NCBI RefSeq assembly: GCF_905475345.1
Contig: NC_066587.1
Location: 19,111,558 to 19,175,557 of the forward strand
Direction: 5' to 3'
Origin: Vespula vulgaris
Lineage: Eukaryota > Arthropoda > Insecta > Hymenoptera > Vespidae
Length of the DNA: 64,000 nt
The notes under the pieces are model-generated. The model was given only the letters and a program-made list of their open reading frames with translations. It was not told where the DNA came from and made no database searches. Positions within the stretch are counted from its first letter, which is position 1, and each line of letters begins with the position of its first letter. Positions 1 to 12,821 of this stretch are shown here, piece after piece. A program made the position numbers and the translations under genes.

Positions 1-2
1 AC

Positions 3-3000
3 GTGATCGGTTCGCTTCGTAGCCTGCCAAATGTGGCGGAAGACGACATAGATGAACAATTGTGGAAACTGGATGGAAAAATACAGAGAAAACGCGATGA
101 AAAACTGTAAGCGAATGGAGATATATCTGTAGCGAGAAAAAAAAGAAATATATATGTATACACATATGATACACTTCTTGTACAGTTGTCGTCATGGCGT
201 AAATGGATGTTGCGTACACTGCTCTCCTTTGGAACCCTTCGATGAGCTTTATATGAAGGAACAAAATATCAAACATTTATCCTTTCACTCGTATCTCAGG
301 AAACTCACTGCCGGCGTTGATAGGTAAAACTCTCTGTTATAAAAGATAAAATCGTATAGAATTCTATTCTTCCAATTATTTTTCTAGGGGCAAATTTATA
401 CAATTAGACGACATATGCTGCCGAGTAAAGACTGGTTGCAAAGATCATCCTCCATGGCCTAGGGGTATTTGTAGCAAGTGTCAACCTAGCTCTATCACTT
501 TGAATCGTCAAACTTATCGTCACATAGACAACGTCATGTTCGAGAATGCTAGTTTAGTCGAACGTTTTTTGAACTACTGGAGAAGTACCGGTCATCAACG
601 TATTGGATATTTATACGGACGATACGAGATACACACGGATGTACCGTTAGGGATTAGAGCAGTTGTCGCGGCTATATACGAACCTCCGCAAGTGAGTGCG
701 ACGTATTATGAAATAAAATAAAATATCGACTAAATCGTTTACCGATCCATTCCGTTAAGACGATATAATAATCGACGTATGAACTTTTTGACTCTTTCAG
801 GAAAGTACAAAGGATTCTATAAAACTTTTGCCAGACGAGAAAGAGGCATTAGTCGATGAGTTAGCTCGATCTCTCAATTTGAAGAGAATAGGATGGATCT
901 TCACGGATCTCATAGCCGATGATGTGAAGAAAGGAACGGTATAACATTACACGTAGCCTTAGCACATTTCATAACGACCAACGATCGTTGGTCGCAGTGA
1001 AACGGTATAATATACATAATACGTTATATGTTTATTAGGTGAAACATGTCCGAAATATAGAGAGCCATTTCTTATCGGCGCAAGAGTGCATTATGGCAGG
1101 GTACTTCCAAAATCAATTTCTTAATCCTTGTCGTTTTTCACCCAGTGGTTATTTTGGTTCCAAGTTCGTAACTGTTTGCGTTACAGGTAAATTCAGAAAA
1201 TATATCGTATCATTATCGTATTGCAATTAAAAAAAAAAGGAAAAGAAGAAAAAACTGTATTATGTACGAATCGGTAATAACACTTTTTATCGTTACTATT
1301 TGCAGGCGATGATAAAAATCAGGTTCACATGGAAGGCTATCAAGTATCAAATCAATGTTCTGCACTGGTACGCGATGCATGTTTGGTCCCTACGAAAGAT
1401 GCACCGGAGCTGGGCTATGTAATCGAATCGACCGATAAACAATATGTTCCAGATGTCTTCTACAAGGTGAGTGTGTGACTTGATGTTATTTATATACTCT
1501 TAAATTATAATTATATACTCTTAAAGACTTATTTCGCTCGCACAATCGTATCTTTGTATACGTGTTCTCGTGGAGGTAGGTAAAGGATAATGTATTCAGA
1601 GTTACTCACAAAGTTTGAAAGGGAGAAACAGTTTATAACTCAAAATTCATCGATTAAAAGTACATTTAAGTTGGGTAACGAACGTTCATCTCGTACGCAT
1701 GTATAATGAAATAATAAAATTGTTTAAGCGAGAGCCCTACGGATATACGCTTACCGTAGACTATAAACAAAATATTTCGATTTTTTTTATAATGCTCATT
1801 ACGCCTTAAGGTAATAGGAGGAAGGAGAGAGGTAGGGGTAGGGATAAGGAAGAGGAAAGAGAGAGAGAGAGAAATAGATAGATAGATGTATAGACGAAAG
1901 TCGTTGTAAACAAAGAGATAGATAGAAGGACACGGGATACGGAGGTAGGAAAAAGGAATTTGAAGATTCGCAAGGGAAAACTTAATAAGAGTTATAGCCG
2001 CTCAATCGTTTTTAATTCGAACGCGAGGGGCGAGGGTAAACCAATGTCGGTCGTTTAAGATCGATATTACAAGCTATGCGTTGTTACCTCATCTCACGTT
2101 CATAAAAATATATGTAGTATATATACGCGCGCGTGTGGGATATTTTTTTTTCATTTTGTGTATATAGAGGTGGGTCTTGTAGCATTCGCTCGTTTCGGTG
2201 ATATATACGAACTTTGTTTACGTATGTTTTTTCTTCTCAGCTGGAGAAAAAAATTATACTATACTATTATTCGGCTTTCGCTTTGTTTCTTTGCACCGAA
2301 ACGAGAAAAATTTACCCGAGAGCACGAGCACCCTCCTTATCGTCGTACGTATTTCTTGTGTATGTGTGTGTGTGTGTGTGGTGTGTGCCTGCGTGCGTGC
2401 TTGCTGTTTGTTTGTTTCTTTTTCGTATGCGTGTAATTTTTTTTTTCTTTCGTGTAATTATTCTAACGGCAATTCTCTCTTACATTCGTTCGTCGCCGCG
2501 ATAATGCGTTCCTATCGCACGCGACGCATTATTCAGCTAATCAACAAGTGTTAAAACTTTCAAGTTCAACATCGAATGAGGCTCTCTTCAAAAAAGGCAA
2601 CCGCGACGACGAGGGCGTGCATATATGTACCTACATACGTGTGAAAGTAATGTGCCTTGTCATTTTAACGCACATTTCGTTCTTACACGTTCTTTTTTTT
2701 TTTTTTTTTTCCTTTTAGAAACGCGTCACTCGCACGCGTTGTACACGAGATAGTACGATATATAACGATGGGATTTTACGTGGATTTAGACGAATACTAT
2801 AACGCATTACATTATCGTAATACTTCGATATACAGCATCGAGGAATGATTTCGTTTAATATGTATATGTGTGTGACCGTGTATATGCGTGTACGTATTTA
2901 TCCCTGCGTACTTGTGTGTGTGTGTGTGTATGTTTGTACGTATGTATTCATTAATTCCACTCGTTTTGTCTTCTGGATCAGACGATGAGGCTTACGGTCT

Positions 3001-3901
3001 ACATAGTAGTAGTTAGGCCTTGTATACATTTGCATGTTGAGATCTAACCTTAAATACAGTTAATTTACGACGACTTTACTAGTCGACAGAAAGAGCAAAA
3101 AGGGAATAATCTCTTGGAGCCTCACTCGGTGGGACCCAAAATATATCTTTATCGTTCCTTCTATGCTATTCGGATAAACGTACACGTTTAACGCCCAAAT
3201 AATTCTTTTCTTTTTCCCTTTTGGCTCCTTTCTCTTCCTCCCGGAATGGAACGATACGCGATCGTTTATAAGACGACGAAACGGAATTGTCTTCTTACTT
3301 GCCTACGTATCGTTCGATAGTTTTTGTTAAACTTCTAAAACGATCCTGCGTACGGAATCACAGTTACCGGATAATTCGAAGTCAAGCGCGTCTTTCGACC
3401 CTTATTTTAATCCCCGACCTTAATATGTTTTCTTTTGTTCACGTGTATACGTGTGTACGCAGAAAATACACACGTAAGCACGTCTGTCCCAAGAAAACAA
3501 ACAAAACAAAAAAAGATTTCTTAGTTATTTCCCGTTTACACGATTTATACTATCTACGACCTAAGACATTAGAAGCGCACGCCGAAGTTTCGCTGTCACC
3601 TTTCTCTTTCTTCCTGACATACCACGTGACTTTTCACTCCGCAGCGTGCGACACGCTCTATAAACTATACGTAGCAATACGCCGATAGCCAAAAATAAAC
3701 GTCGAACCTCTTCTAAAACAAATACCGTACAGCTAGAAGTCGTATCGATATCACGATCGATCTGAGGTACGTATGTGTCGATCATCGTCGTTATTGTAGA
3801 CATAGAATCTTCGTGATTCCCGATCAATAGCAAAATATGGATATTTATTTTTTTTTCTTCTTTCTTTCATATCTTTATCATCGTCATCAACGTCGTCGTC
3901 G

Positions 3902-3946
<45 letters not shown>

Positions 3947-3964
3947 TCGTCCTCGTCGTCGTCG

Positions 3965-4018
<54 letters not shown>

Positions 4019-7000
4019 TCATCATCATCATTAGTAGTAGCAGCATCATTTTCTCTAACGCGTCCACGTTTAAAAATAGATTCAACATCTTTAGATTCTA
4101 TTGTAAATAGTTAATTAAGTTGTGTGATTTCATACGGAGCATCGCGATTTGTTTGGAACTATATGTCGCGACGGTGTCTTCCAATGAGAATTTACGTATG
4201 GAGATTTAATATCTTTTCGTTAGATATTACGTATACGCGCGTGATTCTCCATACATATTATCGTCGGTATAACTTTCCTATACCGCACCTAGGAAAAAAA
4301 AAAACGAAAAAAGAATATGCATAAGAAGCCCGTTTCTTTTTTTTTTCTTTTTGATTTTCTCTCGGTGACACCGTCGCGACACTTCCTTTAGTTTACCTAG
4401 AACGGGAAAAAACGTAAGGTATGATTAGGTATTCGTTACCATTCGGTACCAAACGTAATGGAGAAGCCGTTACAATTTACCACAGTTCGTAATTAGAATA
4501 TTCTTAGTAGGCTTGCCAGTCTGATCACCAAACGTTGATATCTTTTCAACTAGATCGAGCCCTTCCACGACGTGGCCAAAGATTCCCGTGAATCCTCGCA
4601 TTTCTTGTAGGATGATTCGAAATTGAGAGCCCACCATGCCGAGATTATCGTGACGCTTCTGCGTTCTTCTCATTCCCACGGTTCCTCTGACCGCTGGAAA
4701 CTTTGTGTCGTCTGGCATGAAGTACCCATCTTCGAATATGCTCCTGCCTCCTCGACCATTATTAAGCTCAAAGTCTCCCGTGATCACTGACTCTCCTTCC
4801 CAGCATTGGAATATCGTACATCCTTTGTAACCGACTCCGACCTCGCCGGTCGCTAACACGCTAAAATTCTTCGCCATCTTTGGCGCGACATCCGGTCTCA
4901 CTTCGATGACGATACGACCGTGAGGAGATCCATTTACTTCGATATTGAAGTAGTAAAGCGGATAGGGATTGGATGGGCCACGAAGAGACGCCGCCATTCC
5001 TGTGGACGGTGGTTGAGGGGACGAATGGACGGTTACCAGACTTGCCCCGCTAGCGCCGACTGCTTCTGGCATAAACGTCGACTGTTGTTGCGGATGCAAC
5101 ATGGCGTTAGGTGGTGCAGGTGGAACGGGCTTTACGGACGGCGAACCGGGTGGGATAAGAAGCTGCTGTTGCGATTGCGACTGCTGCTGTTGCTGAGGAT
5201 TGTTTTGAGACGGCTGTGGTGGACCTTGATGAACGTGAACCGGCCCAGGTGGAGCTTGTTGCGGGCCCATCATACCCGAATGATATTCGATCGAGCCATT
5301 TTGCATGTGTTGCTTGCTAACGAGGTGTCTCGAGTACAATTGCGACATACAATAATTCGCGAGGAACAGTATAGGATTTTGCGAAGCCGTCAGATGATTG
5401 GCCAATCTACCGCCGTTGCCAGAGGTTTGAGAAACGATCGATTCTCCTGTATGTATACCCGCCAAAGCTTGTTTCAAAAGAGCAAAGTCGAAAACGACTC
5501 CGGAATTTCCTATCAGATCGTCCAACTGACATTGCAACATCATCTCTTGGTACTTGGATTGCAACCTTTGCTTCTCGACGATCAATTGAGAGTGCAAGCT
5601 GTAAACGTCGCTAGGGCTATCGATCATCGACAGACTGGCCTTTGCTTTTCCTAAAGTTTCACGGGCATCCGTAATTTCTGGGAAATGACTCCAGCCGTTT
5701 TGTAGATCCGTTTCCACGTGCGTCTTCAGCGTTACACACGCCTCCAAAACTTTTATTAAGAATTCTCGTTGTTGCATTGCCAGTCTTTGTATCTCGTTCG
5801 ACAGCTTCCCCATGGCGACTAGTTCCAATTGGACCTATCGACAAGTTGCCGTTGTTGAAAGACCTTTCGCCGAGGCTCCGATATTCGAAATTAAGGCCCA
5901 CGATGCGCGGATAGGGCTTACGCACATCGGATATTATCTTTTTCCACGAGAGAGGAAGATAGAGAGACTACTTACATCGGATATAAGTTGTTCTTTGGCA
6001 TCGGTTTGCGACTTAATCTGATGTCCCGGATGTTCTTGAGGCGTTGCACACGCTCTGCAAAGTGCCGTACAGCATGTTGCGCACCAAAGAGCCAAAGGCA
6101 TTCCATGAGTGTGACAATTTTCACTCTGCAAAGAAATTAATCCTATGATAGATTTGTTGCTTCGTTGTTAACGATCGAATAAAATTTTGGTAAAAGAGGC
6201 TGTGAAAAAAAATGTAAAGAAAGGTCAAATTCGTAGTCGAAAAAAGAAAAAACAGCGTGAGAACGTAGCAAAGGGACAAAGTGCGCCACCACGCAAAGGA
6301 AAAAGTAACGTCGTATAACGTGATCCTATTACCACGAGAATCTTTCTCGATATGGCTTCGTAGCTTGCGCCGGTACTCTTTCCTCTTTATAATGCACGTA
6401 TGTGCCCAAGAATTTTGTTTTTAAGCATCTAAGAACAATGTTAACGAAGGCAAGCGGCCATAATCTAAAATCGAATGCAACGATGGATTTCTAAAGAAAA
6501 CCGGACTCTCTCTCTGTCTCTCTCTCTCTCTATCTCTCCGATAGACGCGACGTATCTTCGCTTTACGCGCTTCATTATACCTTTCTCTCTTTGTCGACGC
6601 ATTTATTAGACGTGCTGTTCGATGTGATCTTTAAATGAGACAAGTTGTTGGCTAGGGCAAGGAGCGGAGAATGAGTCGGCAAAGCGTCCGGTCCTTGATC
6701 TCCGAGATCGGTCCTCTTCCAACAGTGCGCACAGAATAGATCACGCCCCTTTAACAAATTGTTTTCTATGCAACGCAAGCAGAAGTAGTGTTTGCAGCTA
6801 AGATATTTCGGACATTGCTCTGCATCATTGTACTTCTGCTTGCAGTAATTGCAAAGCGTCAGCTCCTCCAAATCCGTCAATACGCTTGGATCCAACATCT
6901 GAAAGCACAACGGCATTCCATTATTTCTATGCGAAGAAACGACAAGACCGTTTCGAGGAAACTTTTCTCTTATCGAAAGGAAAAAGAGTCGACTACTGAG

Positions 7001-9208
7001 TAACGTTAGAAGACTGTACGTCAAACTTATTTACTTTCTTCTCTTTTACTCGAATCAATCAGATTTTGTATCGCGAAGCAAAAGTATGATATTTATCCTT
7101 TCGACGAGTCCAAAGCGATTTGAAACGATTTCACCGACTAGAAAATTCGCTCTATGGATAGAAAGGAGAGATATAATCAAAACCGCAGAAAGGGCAGTGC
7201 AGCTTGCTCGACGTAGAATCTCTCTCTCTCTTTATATAAAATGTAAAGCGCTTCGATCTCTGTTATTCTTTTAAATCGCTAACTCATCATGTACGCGTTA
7301 CATTTATAAGATGGATATCTGCCCCAAAAAGGACTACTCTTATTTCTTTCTTCTTTTAATTCGTTCAATGAAATAAAAAAGTTGGCAGATAGTTCCAAAA
7401 AATGGCTCTTTTGATAAAACACTTTGTACGCGTTGTTGCAATACATTTCACTTTATTCTTATACATATTTTTTGCACCAAGCTGAATCACCGAATTTCAC
7501 TTTTATTTACTACTGTTATCTTTTACGAATAAGAAAAAAGTAGAGCGTATCACCGTTCTTTGTTCGTTCGAACTTTGCGTCCAATGAGTATTTCGAGTCG
7601 TTTTATACGTGTCTCCTCCGGCGAGGACGATCATGTTCTTTAGAACGTTTCGAAACATTTGCGTAAATCGTACTATCGAAAACAATTTTCTTACGATCGC
7701 AAGACTATTCCGATCGTGTATCTTCTCGGACGAACGATCGAAGAATACGGCGTGCGACCACGTGCATCGCTCTCGTAAACACATGTCGGCCGCGGCAAAA
7801 CGAAGAACCGTTCTTTCGGCGAAGATGTAAACCGAGAAAGGAGAACGCGCATCTTCAAAGGATGTTTTCCGGTACTATCGTCGAATCCAGTCGCACGTTC
7901 GCCTTACAAACTAAACTATATACTCTCGAGTAGGTTCGAAGAAGACGTCATCGTTCGTCACGGAACAGTCTATTCGTCGACGAAGTCATTACGAAAGCAA
8001 ATCGACACGAACGATCGAAAAATGACATTTTTTCGCGCGTGGAAGGCGCGTGCGCGTGAAATCGCGCCAAAAGCTACACGGTGCTATCCCAGAAAGTACA
8101 GCGAGCGAGCGAGCGAGCGAATGTGTTGGTGCGCGCGCGCGCGCGCGCTTATGCGTGTGCCACGAAAGAGAGAAAGGAATAGGATTTGGAGGGGGGAAAA
8201 CAAGTAGGATTCGAATCGCCCAAGTCACTCGGTACACTCGCCATTCGTTAACGCGACGACGCTCGACGCGAGAAGAAGGGGCGAAGAGGAGATCCGATAA
8301 GGGAAGAACGTATCGAATACCGCACTTTTCTATCGCTACTCGAATACCTCGTCGTATACGTAGACAGGCAGGCAGCAGGCAAGCAGGCAGGCAGGCATAT
8401 CGCGGCGACGAGCACCGCACGAGTAGAAACGAAACCGGAGGGAGAGGGAGAGAGCCAGAGAAGGGGGGAGAGAGAGAGAGAGAGAAAGCCGATAAACGAT
8501 CGCGGATCGGACGACGCGTGGATTCCCGCGACTTATCGGTCGGCACACGCGTTCTCTCTCCCGAACGACAAAGAGATTCACAAAGTAGTTACTACGTGTC
8601 AGCAGCGAGGGAATCCGCGGGAACGCGCCTCCTCTTCTCTCCTCCGTCGTGTCGCTTACGCGCGCTTCGTCTCGCTTCTCCCTCTCCTTCCCCTCCCATC
8701 GCTATTTTACGCGCGCCCGCGCGCCATATTGCCTTCCCGCTTACGTAGAGACGTATATGTTCATACATGCTCGCTCTTCCCGTCTCTCTTCTCCTCTCTC
8801 CGCTCTCTCGTTCTCGTTATACGCAATATGCATAGGAAAAGAAAGGGGAGGTACACTCTTTCTCTCGTAAGAACGTTTTCTATTAGAATCATCTTAATGC
8901 TTCGTACCGTGTATACGCTCGTGATCGTCTCCTTACCGCGCGATGGAGGCTGATCGTTGACACTCGTCACTTCCGAGATATATCGTTGCAAGGGTGGTTA
9001 TATCTTCTTCGCGTAATTCTCTCACTCCAACGCATACGATACAACTTTAATTTACATCGGGACTGACATAGCGCGGAATCCCACTTGCGAACATAGAAGC
9101 ACGAACGAGTCGTCGCCGTCGTCGTCGTCGTCGCCGTCGCCGCTGCCACCGTTGTCGTCGTCGTCGTCGTCGTGGTCTTCGTCGTCGTCTTCGTCGTCGT
9201 CGTCGTCT

Positions 9209-9278
<70 letters not shown>

Positions 9279-10836
9279 AGCAATAGTACCGGTGACCGTA
9301 CGTTGTTTTCCTTGTCGTCGTCCTTGTCCTCGTCGCCGTCGCCGTCGCCGTCGCTGTTATCGTTGCCGTCGCCGTGGTCGTCGTCGTTTTCCTTGCCGTG
9401 AAACTCTAGTCGCGGAGATTTTTTGTTTGCTTGTGTTTGTTTGTTTGTACTTTTCGCGTTTAACAATGTTTACGCTTTTTATCGAACCTCGTGAGTTATT
9501 GTGGATAACATAACGACGGCGCGCCGGTTAACGCGGCGTTGCTCCAGCTTTTAGCTCGTGAGAACGTTTTGCCACATCATGATGTTTGGTTCACTAAACT
9601 AACCACTAGCATAGCGGCGACGACCGACCGACCGACCGACACACGCACCACAGCCGCGCACTCCTCCGCTTACGCTGTTGCTCTTTCTCTCTCTCCTTTT
9701 CTCACCCTCGTTCTCTCTGTCTCGATCCTTCCATCTTCCTTTCTCTTTCTCCTTTCTCTTGCCATCGACCAATCGGACAGTGATATTTCGCGTGCGTCAT
9801 TTGGACGGTTCCTCGCATTGCGGCGACACCATCGGCCCTTCTTCGAATCTTTGTCGTTCCCCTCTCTCGATCTTTCTTTCTCATGCGTCGTGCGCGCGCA
9901 CGTTTCGTTTATCTCCAACGCCGTTGGACTCGCCTTAAAGTTCGATTCGATTGCAACGTTTTCCCGCCCTTTCCCCCTTTTCCTTCCAACATCCTTCATT
10001 TTTTTTTCTTCCGACATTCGTTTTACGATATTCTCTTTCTTTTTAGGAGAAGGACAGCTATGGTAATGAAGTACCAAGGCTAGCAAGACCTCTTCCCGTG
10101 GAATATTTATTAGTGGACGTACCCGCGTCCACGCCTCTCACTCCACAATTTACTTTTTACGCGAACGACGATATTACTCCGTTCCTCATCGAAAACAGGT
10201 AATTCGTCGTAATATCTCGCTTAGAAAAAAGAAAAGAAAAAAGAAAAAGACAGTAACGGAGCGTTTGATTACAGATTGATCGATGGACAAGTTCAAGAGT
10301 TTCGTTCGTTATGCGCCTATATGCAGCAATTTAATTCGGACCAATTTCTCGAAGCGATTTCAGATTTCCACTTGCTTTTGTTCATTACTACCATGGATAT
10401 GTTGCCCATGAAGGTACGCGGCAATGTTTCTTCGACGATTGCGTCACGTGCCAAACGCGAATTAACCTTTTTTTTTTTTTTTTTCGTTTATTTTGACAAA
10501 TTTAAGGATCACATGGTACCGTTGCTCGAAGCCGTACGCAACAAAGATAAACAAATGGCAATGGAATGGGCGCGTTCGGAACATTGGGCCACGGTGGAAC
10601 AGTTGATATCGGCGACCGCAGCGTCTACGTCGCAAGTTACGCAAGTACCGTTTAATAGCGGCACGATCAGACCATCTTCTTCCTTGCCAGCAGCTAGTAC
10701 CAGCGTAGCGGTTGGCACGGAAGCTGCTGCGAATTCGTCCGCTGACCAAGAATTGTGGACTTGTCCTCATTGCACTTTTATCAACGGCGCAGAATTTTCA
10801 ATATGCGAAATGTGCAGTCTACCAAGGTATTCCTAA
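3..10836 (+). CDS. Npl4: NPL4 homolog (NPLOC4), p97/VCP cofactor, 5' end outside the window
   Basis: Spliced CDS join(3..106,186..323,388..691,801..938,1039..1186,1306..1466,10047..10198,10275..10413,10507..10836); all junctions are GT-AG and phases agree, giving 537 residues. Human NPL4 has about 608, so roughly the first 80 residues (UBX-like part) lie before position 1. The order of parts fits NPL4: a zinc-binding segment with CxxHxxxG and paired cysteines (exons 2-3), the MPN-like core (exons 3-8), and a C-terminal NZF finger of form WTCPHCTF...CEMCSLPR whose TF pair is the known ubiquitin-binding dipeptide. In the family NPL4 joins UFD1 and p97 to unfold ubiquitylated proteins in ERAD and chromatin extraction. 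Intron 6 (1467-10046) is very long and holds a nested gene on the other strand. The reading frame ends just after the finger, as in vertebrates. An AATAAA stands at 10983-10988. Confidence 0.95.
1467..4469. other. First part of NPL4 intron 6, no gene recognised
   Basis: This is non-coding sequence between NPL4 exon 6 and the 3' end of the nested gene. It holds GA-rich tracts near 1851-1895, a GT microsatellite near 2356-2400, a poly-T run near 2692-2712, more TG-rich DNA at 2870-2945 and a long CGT repeat (listed separately). ORFs here are short and of low complexity. Confidence 0.7.
3886..4031. repeat. CGT/GTC trinucleotide microsatellite
   Basis: About 145 bp of nearly pure GTC units with a few ATC interruptions, inside NPL4 intron 6 and about 440 bp past the stop codon of the nested minus-strand gene. 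It is open in several frames (poly-Arg one way, poly-Thr the other), which is a repeat artefact and not evidence of protein. Confidence 0.95.
4470..6898 (-). CDS. RING - B-box - coiled-coil - cyclophilin-like protein, nested in NPL4 intron 6
   Basis: CDS complement(join(4470..5834,5976..6125,6581..6898)), 610 residues, all phase 0. The ATG directly follows an acceptor (tttcag), so an untranslated first exon lies upstream. Residues 16-59 form a C3HC4 RING (C16,C19,C35,H37,C40,C43,C56,C59). Residues about 110-145 form a B-box with the closing HxxH pair. A probable coiled coil follows (about 157-250), then a Gln/Pro-rich linker, then a cyclophilin fold over about the last 165 residues. This is a TRIM-like E3 ligase layout with cyclophilin in the place of SPRY or NHL. 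The cyclophilin part lacks the usual catalytic motif: the FHR region reads FQC and QGGDF reads ITGDF, so prolyl isomerase activity is doubtful and peptide binding is more likely. A RING-cyclophilin gene exists in flies, but I do not recall its name with certainty. Confidence 0.88.
6899..9640. promoter_or_regulatory. Upstream region of the nested RING gene, CpG- and repeat-rich
   Basis: No convincing protein gene. Between about 7950 and 9600 the DNA becomes rich in CpG and simple repeats: gagc units near 8100, a GC run near 8132-8150, GA near 8466-8486, ggcagg units near 8368-8397 and a GTC array at 9110-9395. Long ORFs here on both strands are low complexity and look spurious. The composition and position suggest a promoter and untranslated first exon for the minus-strand nested gene, or an internal NPL4 promoter. 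This is inference only. Confidence 0.35.
9110..9395. repeat. Imperfect GTC/CGT trinucleotide array
   Basis: The core at 9180-9280 is an almost pure GTC array, flanked by interrupted copies with CCG, CTC and TTC changes. It is the second long array of the same triplet inside NPL4 intron 6 (the first is at 3886-4031). Confidence 0.93.
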
Positions 10837-11615
10837 CAAAGTCTCCGTATTTTACAAACGCCGCGTGCTCTTTAAGGGTGTTCTCTTTAAATCGTTGTTT
10901 AATTCCGCAGGATTTGACTCGTCCTGTATCCTCGCGGATATTATGATTGTTTTCTACGCATCTTTGGCCTTATTTATGAGTGAATAAAAATAATAATAAT
11001 AATAACAATAATAATAATAAAAAAAACAAAGGATGTTTCCGACTAACGTTAGCTACCCTGCTTTCCTTTGACCTAACGACCATTCGTTTACAGCCGTCTC
11101 ACACCCGGACTGTAAAGAAACCCGCAAGTTGTTTCCGATGTACCGATTGTCCGTTTCCCAAAGACATATTTCAAAGGAAATATGAAAATTTATTAAATCT
11201 TTATGTTCTTACAGAGACGACGAAGATGTTTTCTCGTAGCTGGATTCTAAATTCTGAAATGAGATCTACGAAACGTCGGTTGGCGTAGTAGTACCGATGC
11301 AACTTGGATTCTCGTTGTTTCGTGCTATAGAACTTAAAGTCTTTGTTGAAAACTTGGCTCGAGCGCGATGGAAAGCGAAATATTCGCTTTAGTCGATTTA
11401 AAGATATAAACTGCGATTCGAGTTTGGTTCTGTATACGTTCTATTGTGTTCTTATATCAGAGTTAGTCGACTTCCTTAAACGGAAGGAACAAAATAAAAT
11501 ATCAATTTGGTTTGGTAAGCATAGAACATTTTGCATTCTGCGTTTTCTTTTCGTTATTTCTTAAATTTATACGAATCTATCGTCGAAGATCTTTTCTCGC
11601 TTCTGATGCAACCTG
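10837..11615. other. Convergent 3' region of NPL4 and TPRKB
   Basis: Holds the NPL4 3'UTR with AATAAA at 10983-10988 followed by an AAT microsatellite (10983-11020). No further gene was seen. Short ORFs lack codon structure or family resemblance. Confidence 0.7.
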
Positions 11616-12170
11616 TTACGATCTCGACGAAGAAAAGTCTTTGCAAGCGATCCTAGATATTATCGAATCCGTACAAGTGGATACATTTAATTCCTCGTTA
11701 TCGATTTTATAATATCTCTTTGCAAGTTCCAAATTCGTCAATTCTTTCAGCTCCTCTAACGCTAGTCTTTCCCCTTTTATGTTATCGACGATCATTTTTG
11801 AAACGGTGTCTCGTTCCTCTGCTTCGTGAATCGTTACGACCAATATATTCTTATCGTTGTCGCTTGCTCCGAAGTCCGTTAACGATTTCGATATATTTTT
11901 GGTTATCGAGAGATAAAACAGGATCTCTGTAGATTTGTTTTTTGTAATTAACCGATTACAACTTTCATTGATAGCCGCTTTATTGGCGGCTACTACGATC
12001 TGAAATGGATCCGCTATATATGCAAGTTTCAGAATGCAACATGCGAGATCGCCAGAGATAACTTTTTTTCTTATTTCCGCAGTATTTTCTACGTTTTTGA
12101 ACAAATGCAACGTACAATGCTTTTTTGTTTCCGGATCCAGCTGTACACTGTAATCGTTTTTATCCGTCAT
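11616..12170 (-). CDS. Tprkb: EKC/KEOPS complex subunit TPRKB (CGI121 family)
   Basis: Single-exon CDS of 184 residues. The protein follows human TPRKB along its length: an N-terminal strand with LHLFKNVENT, the central DPFQIVVAANKA block, the TEILFYLS block, ILVVTIHEAEE, and a C-terminal helix ending near ISRIACKDF. In the family this subunit binds the TP53RK/Bud32 kinase within KEOPS, which makes N6-threonylcarbamoyl adenosine at position 37 of ANN-decoding tRNAs. The ATG at 12168-12170 is the first in frame and gives the usual family length (about 175). It diverges from the plus-strand repeat-protein gene 650 bp away, so the two may share a promoter region. It converges with NPL4 at its 3' side. 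Confidence 0.93.
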   Translation of the reverse strand: MTDKNDYSVQLDPETKKHCTLHLFKNVENTAEIRKKVISGDLACCILKLAYIADPFQIVVAANKAAINESCNRLITKNKSTEILFYLSITKNISKSLTDFGASDNDKNILVVTIHEAEERDTVSKMIVDNIKGERLALEELKELTNLELAKRYYKIDNEELNVSTCTDSIISRIACKDFSSSRS

Positions 12171-12821
12171 CTTTTATCTCGTGAACGTCGCGCTTAACCT
12201 CAAAATCCACGAACTCGTTAAAGAAAAACGAAGCCACGCTACGCGAAATAAGACAAAGTCACGGAGTACGTGTTACATAGGACGGAAGTCTCTTTATCCG
12301 CGAACGTTCTCGGAGCGAGGAGAGATACGTTTCGTTCGCTCTTCGATTGGTTTCGAGTCACGATCCTATCAATTGCGATCCAATTCGCGTCGATACGCGC
12401 CAGAGGGTCCCTATACGTATTTCAATTTTATAACCGACATGTATTTCTTATCTGTGCGTCGATTTCGATGGCGCTGATACTTTGATATTATTGGCGGCAA
12501 CATATAACGCGAGAAAAATAAAAAATATATAACGATCCACGAGACATATCATTTCGAAGATATTTGTTTGATCGGTTGATCGACGAACGTTCTTAATTAA
12601 TAGAATTTACAAAAAAATGTATTCGTATCTTTCGTGTCTCCGAGTAGATCGACTCGTAAGAAATAATCGATATATCGAGTATCATCCGTTCAACCATTTA
12701 CATTTTCGGCTGTAACGTATAAAATTAAATTTTTTGCATCATCTTAAAAAAAAAAATGGGACTCTGATCGATACGGCAGGTCCCAAAGTTTCGAGGGACA
12801 CCATTGTCATCGTCTATTAGC
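12171..12821. promoter_or_regulatory. Divergent intergenic region between TPRKB and the TDAR-repeat gene
   Basis: 650 bp separate the two head-to-head starts. No TATA box or long conserved element is obvious. It is named as a shared promoter region from gene orientation only. Confidence 0.4.

Noticed and set aside
3837..4088. ORFs of poly-Arg and poly-Thr on both strands
   Set aside because: They are translations of the CGT microsatellite; no flanking coding sequence or splice structure.
7989..8748. Overlapping ORFs of up to 232 codons on both strands
   Set aside because: Arg/Ser/Glu low complexity in a CpG- and repeat-rich block; no family resemblance or splice support.
9047..9513. Long ORFs of Arg or Val repeats
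   Set aside because: Second GTC array, open in several frames only because the triplet repeat has no stops.
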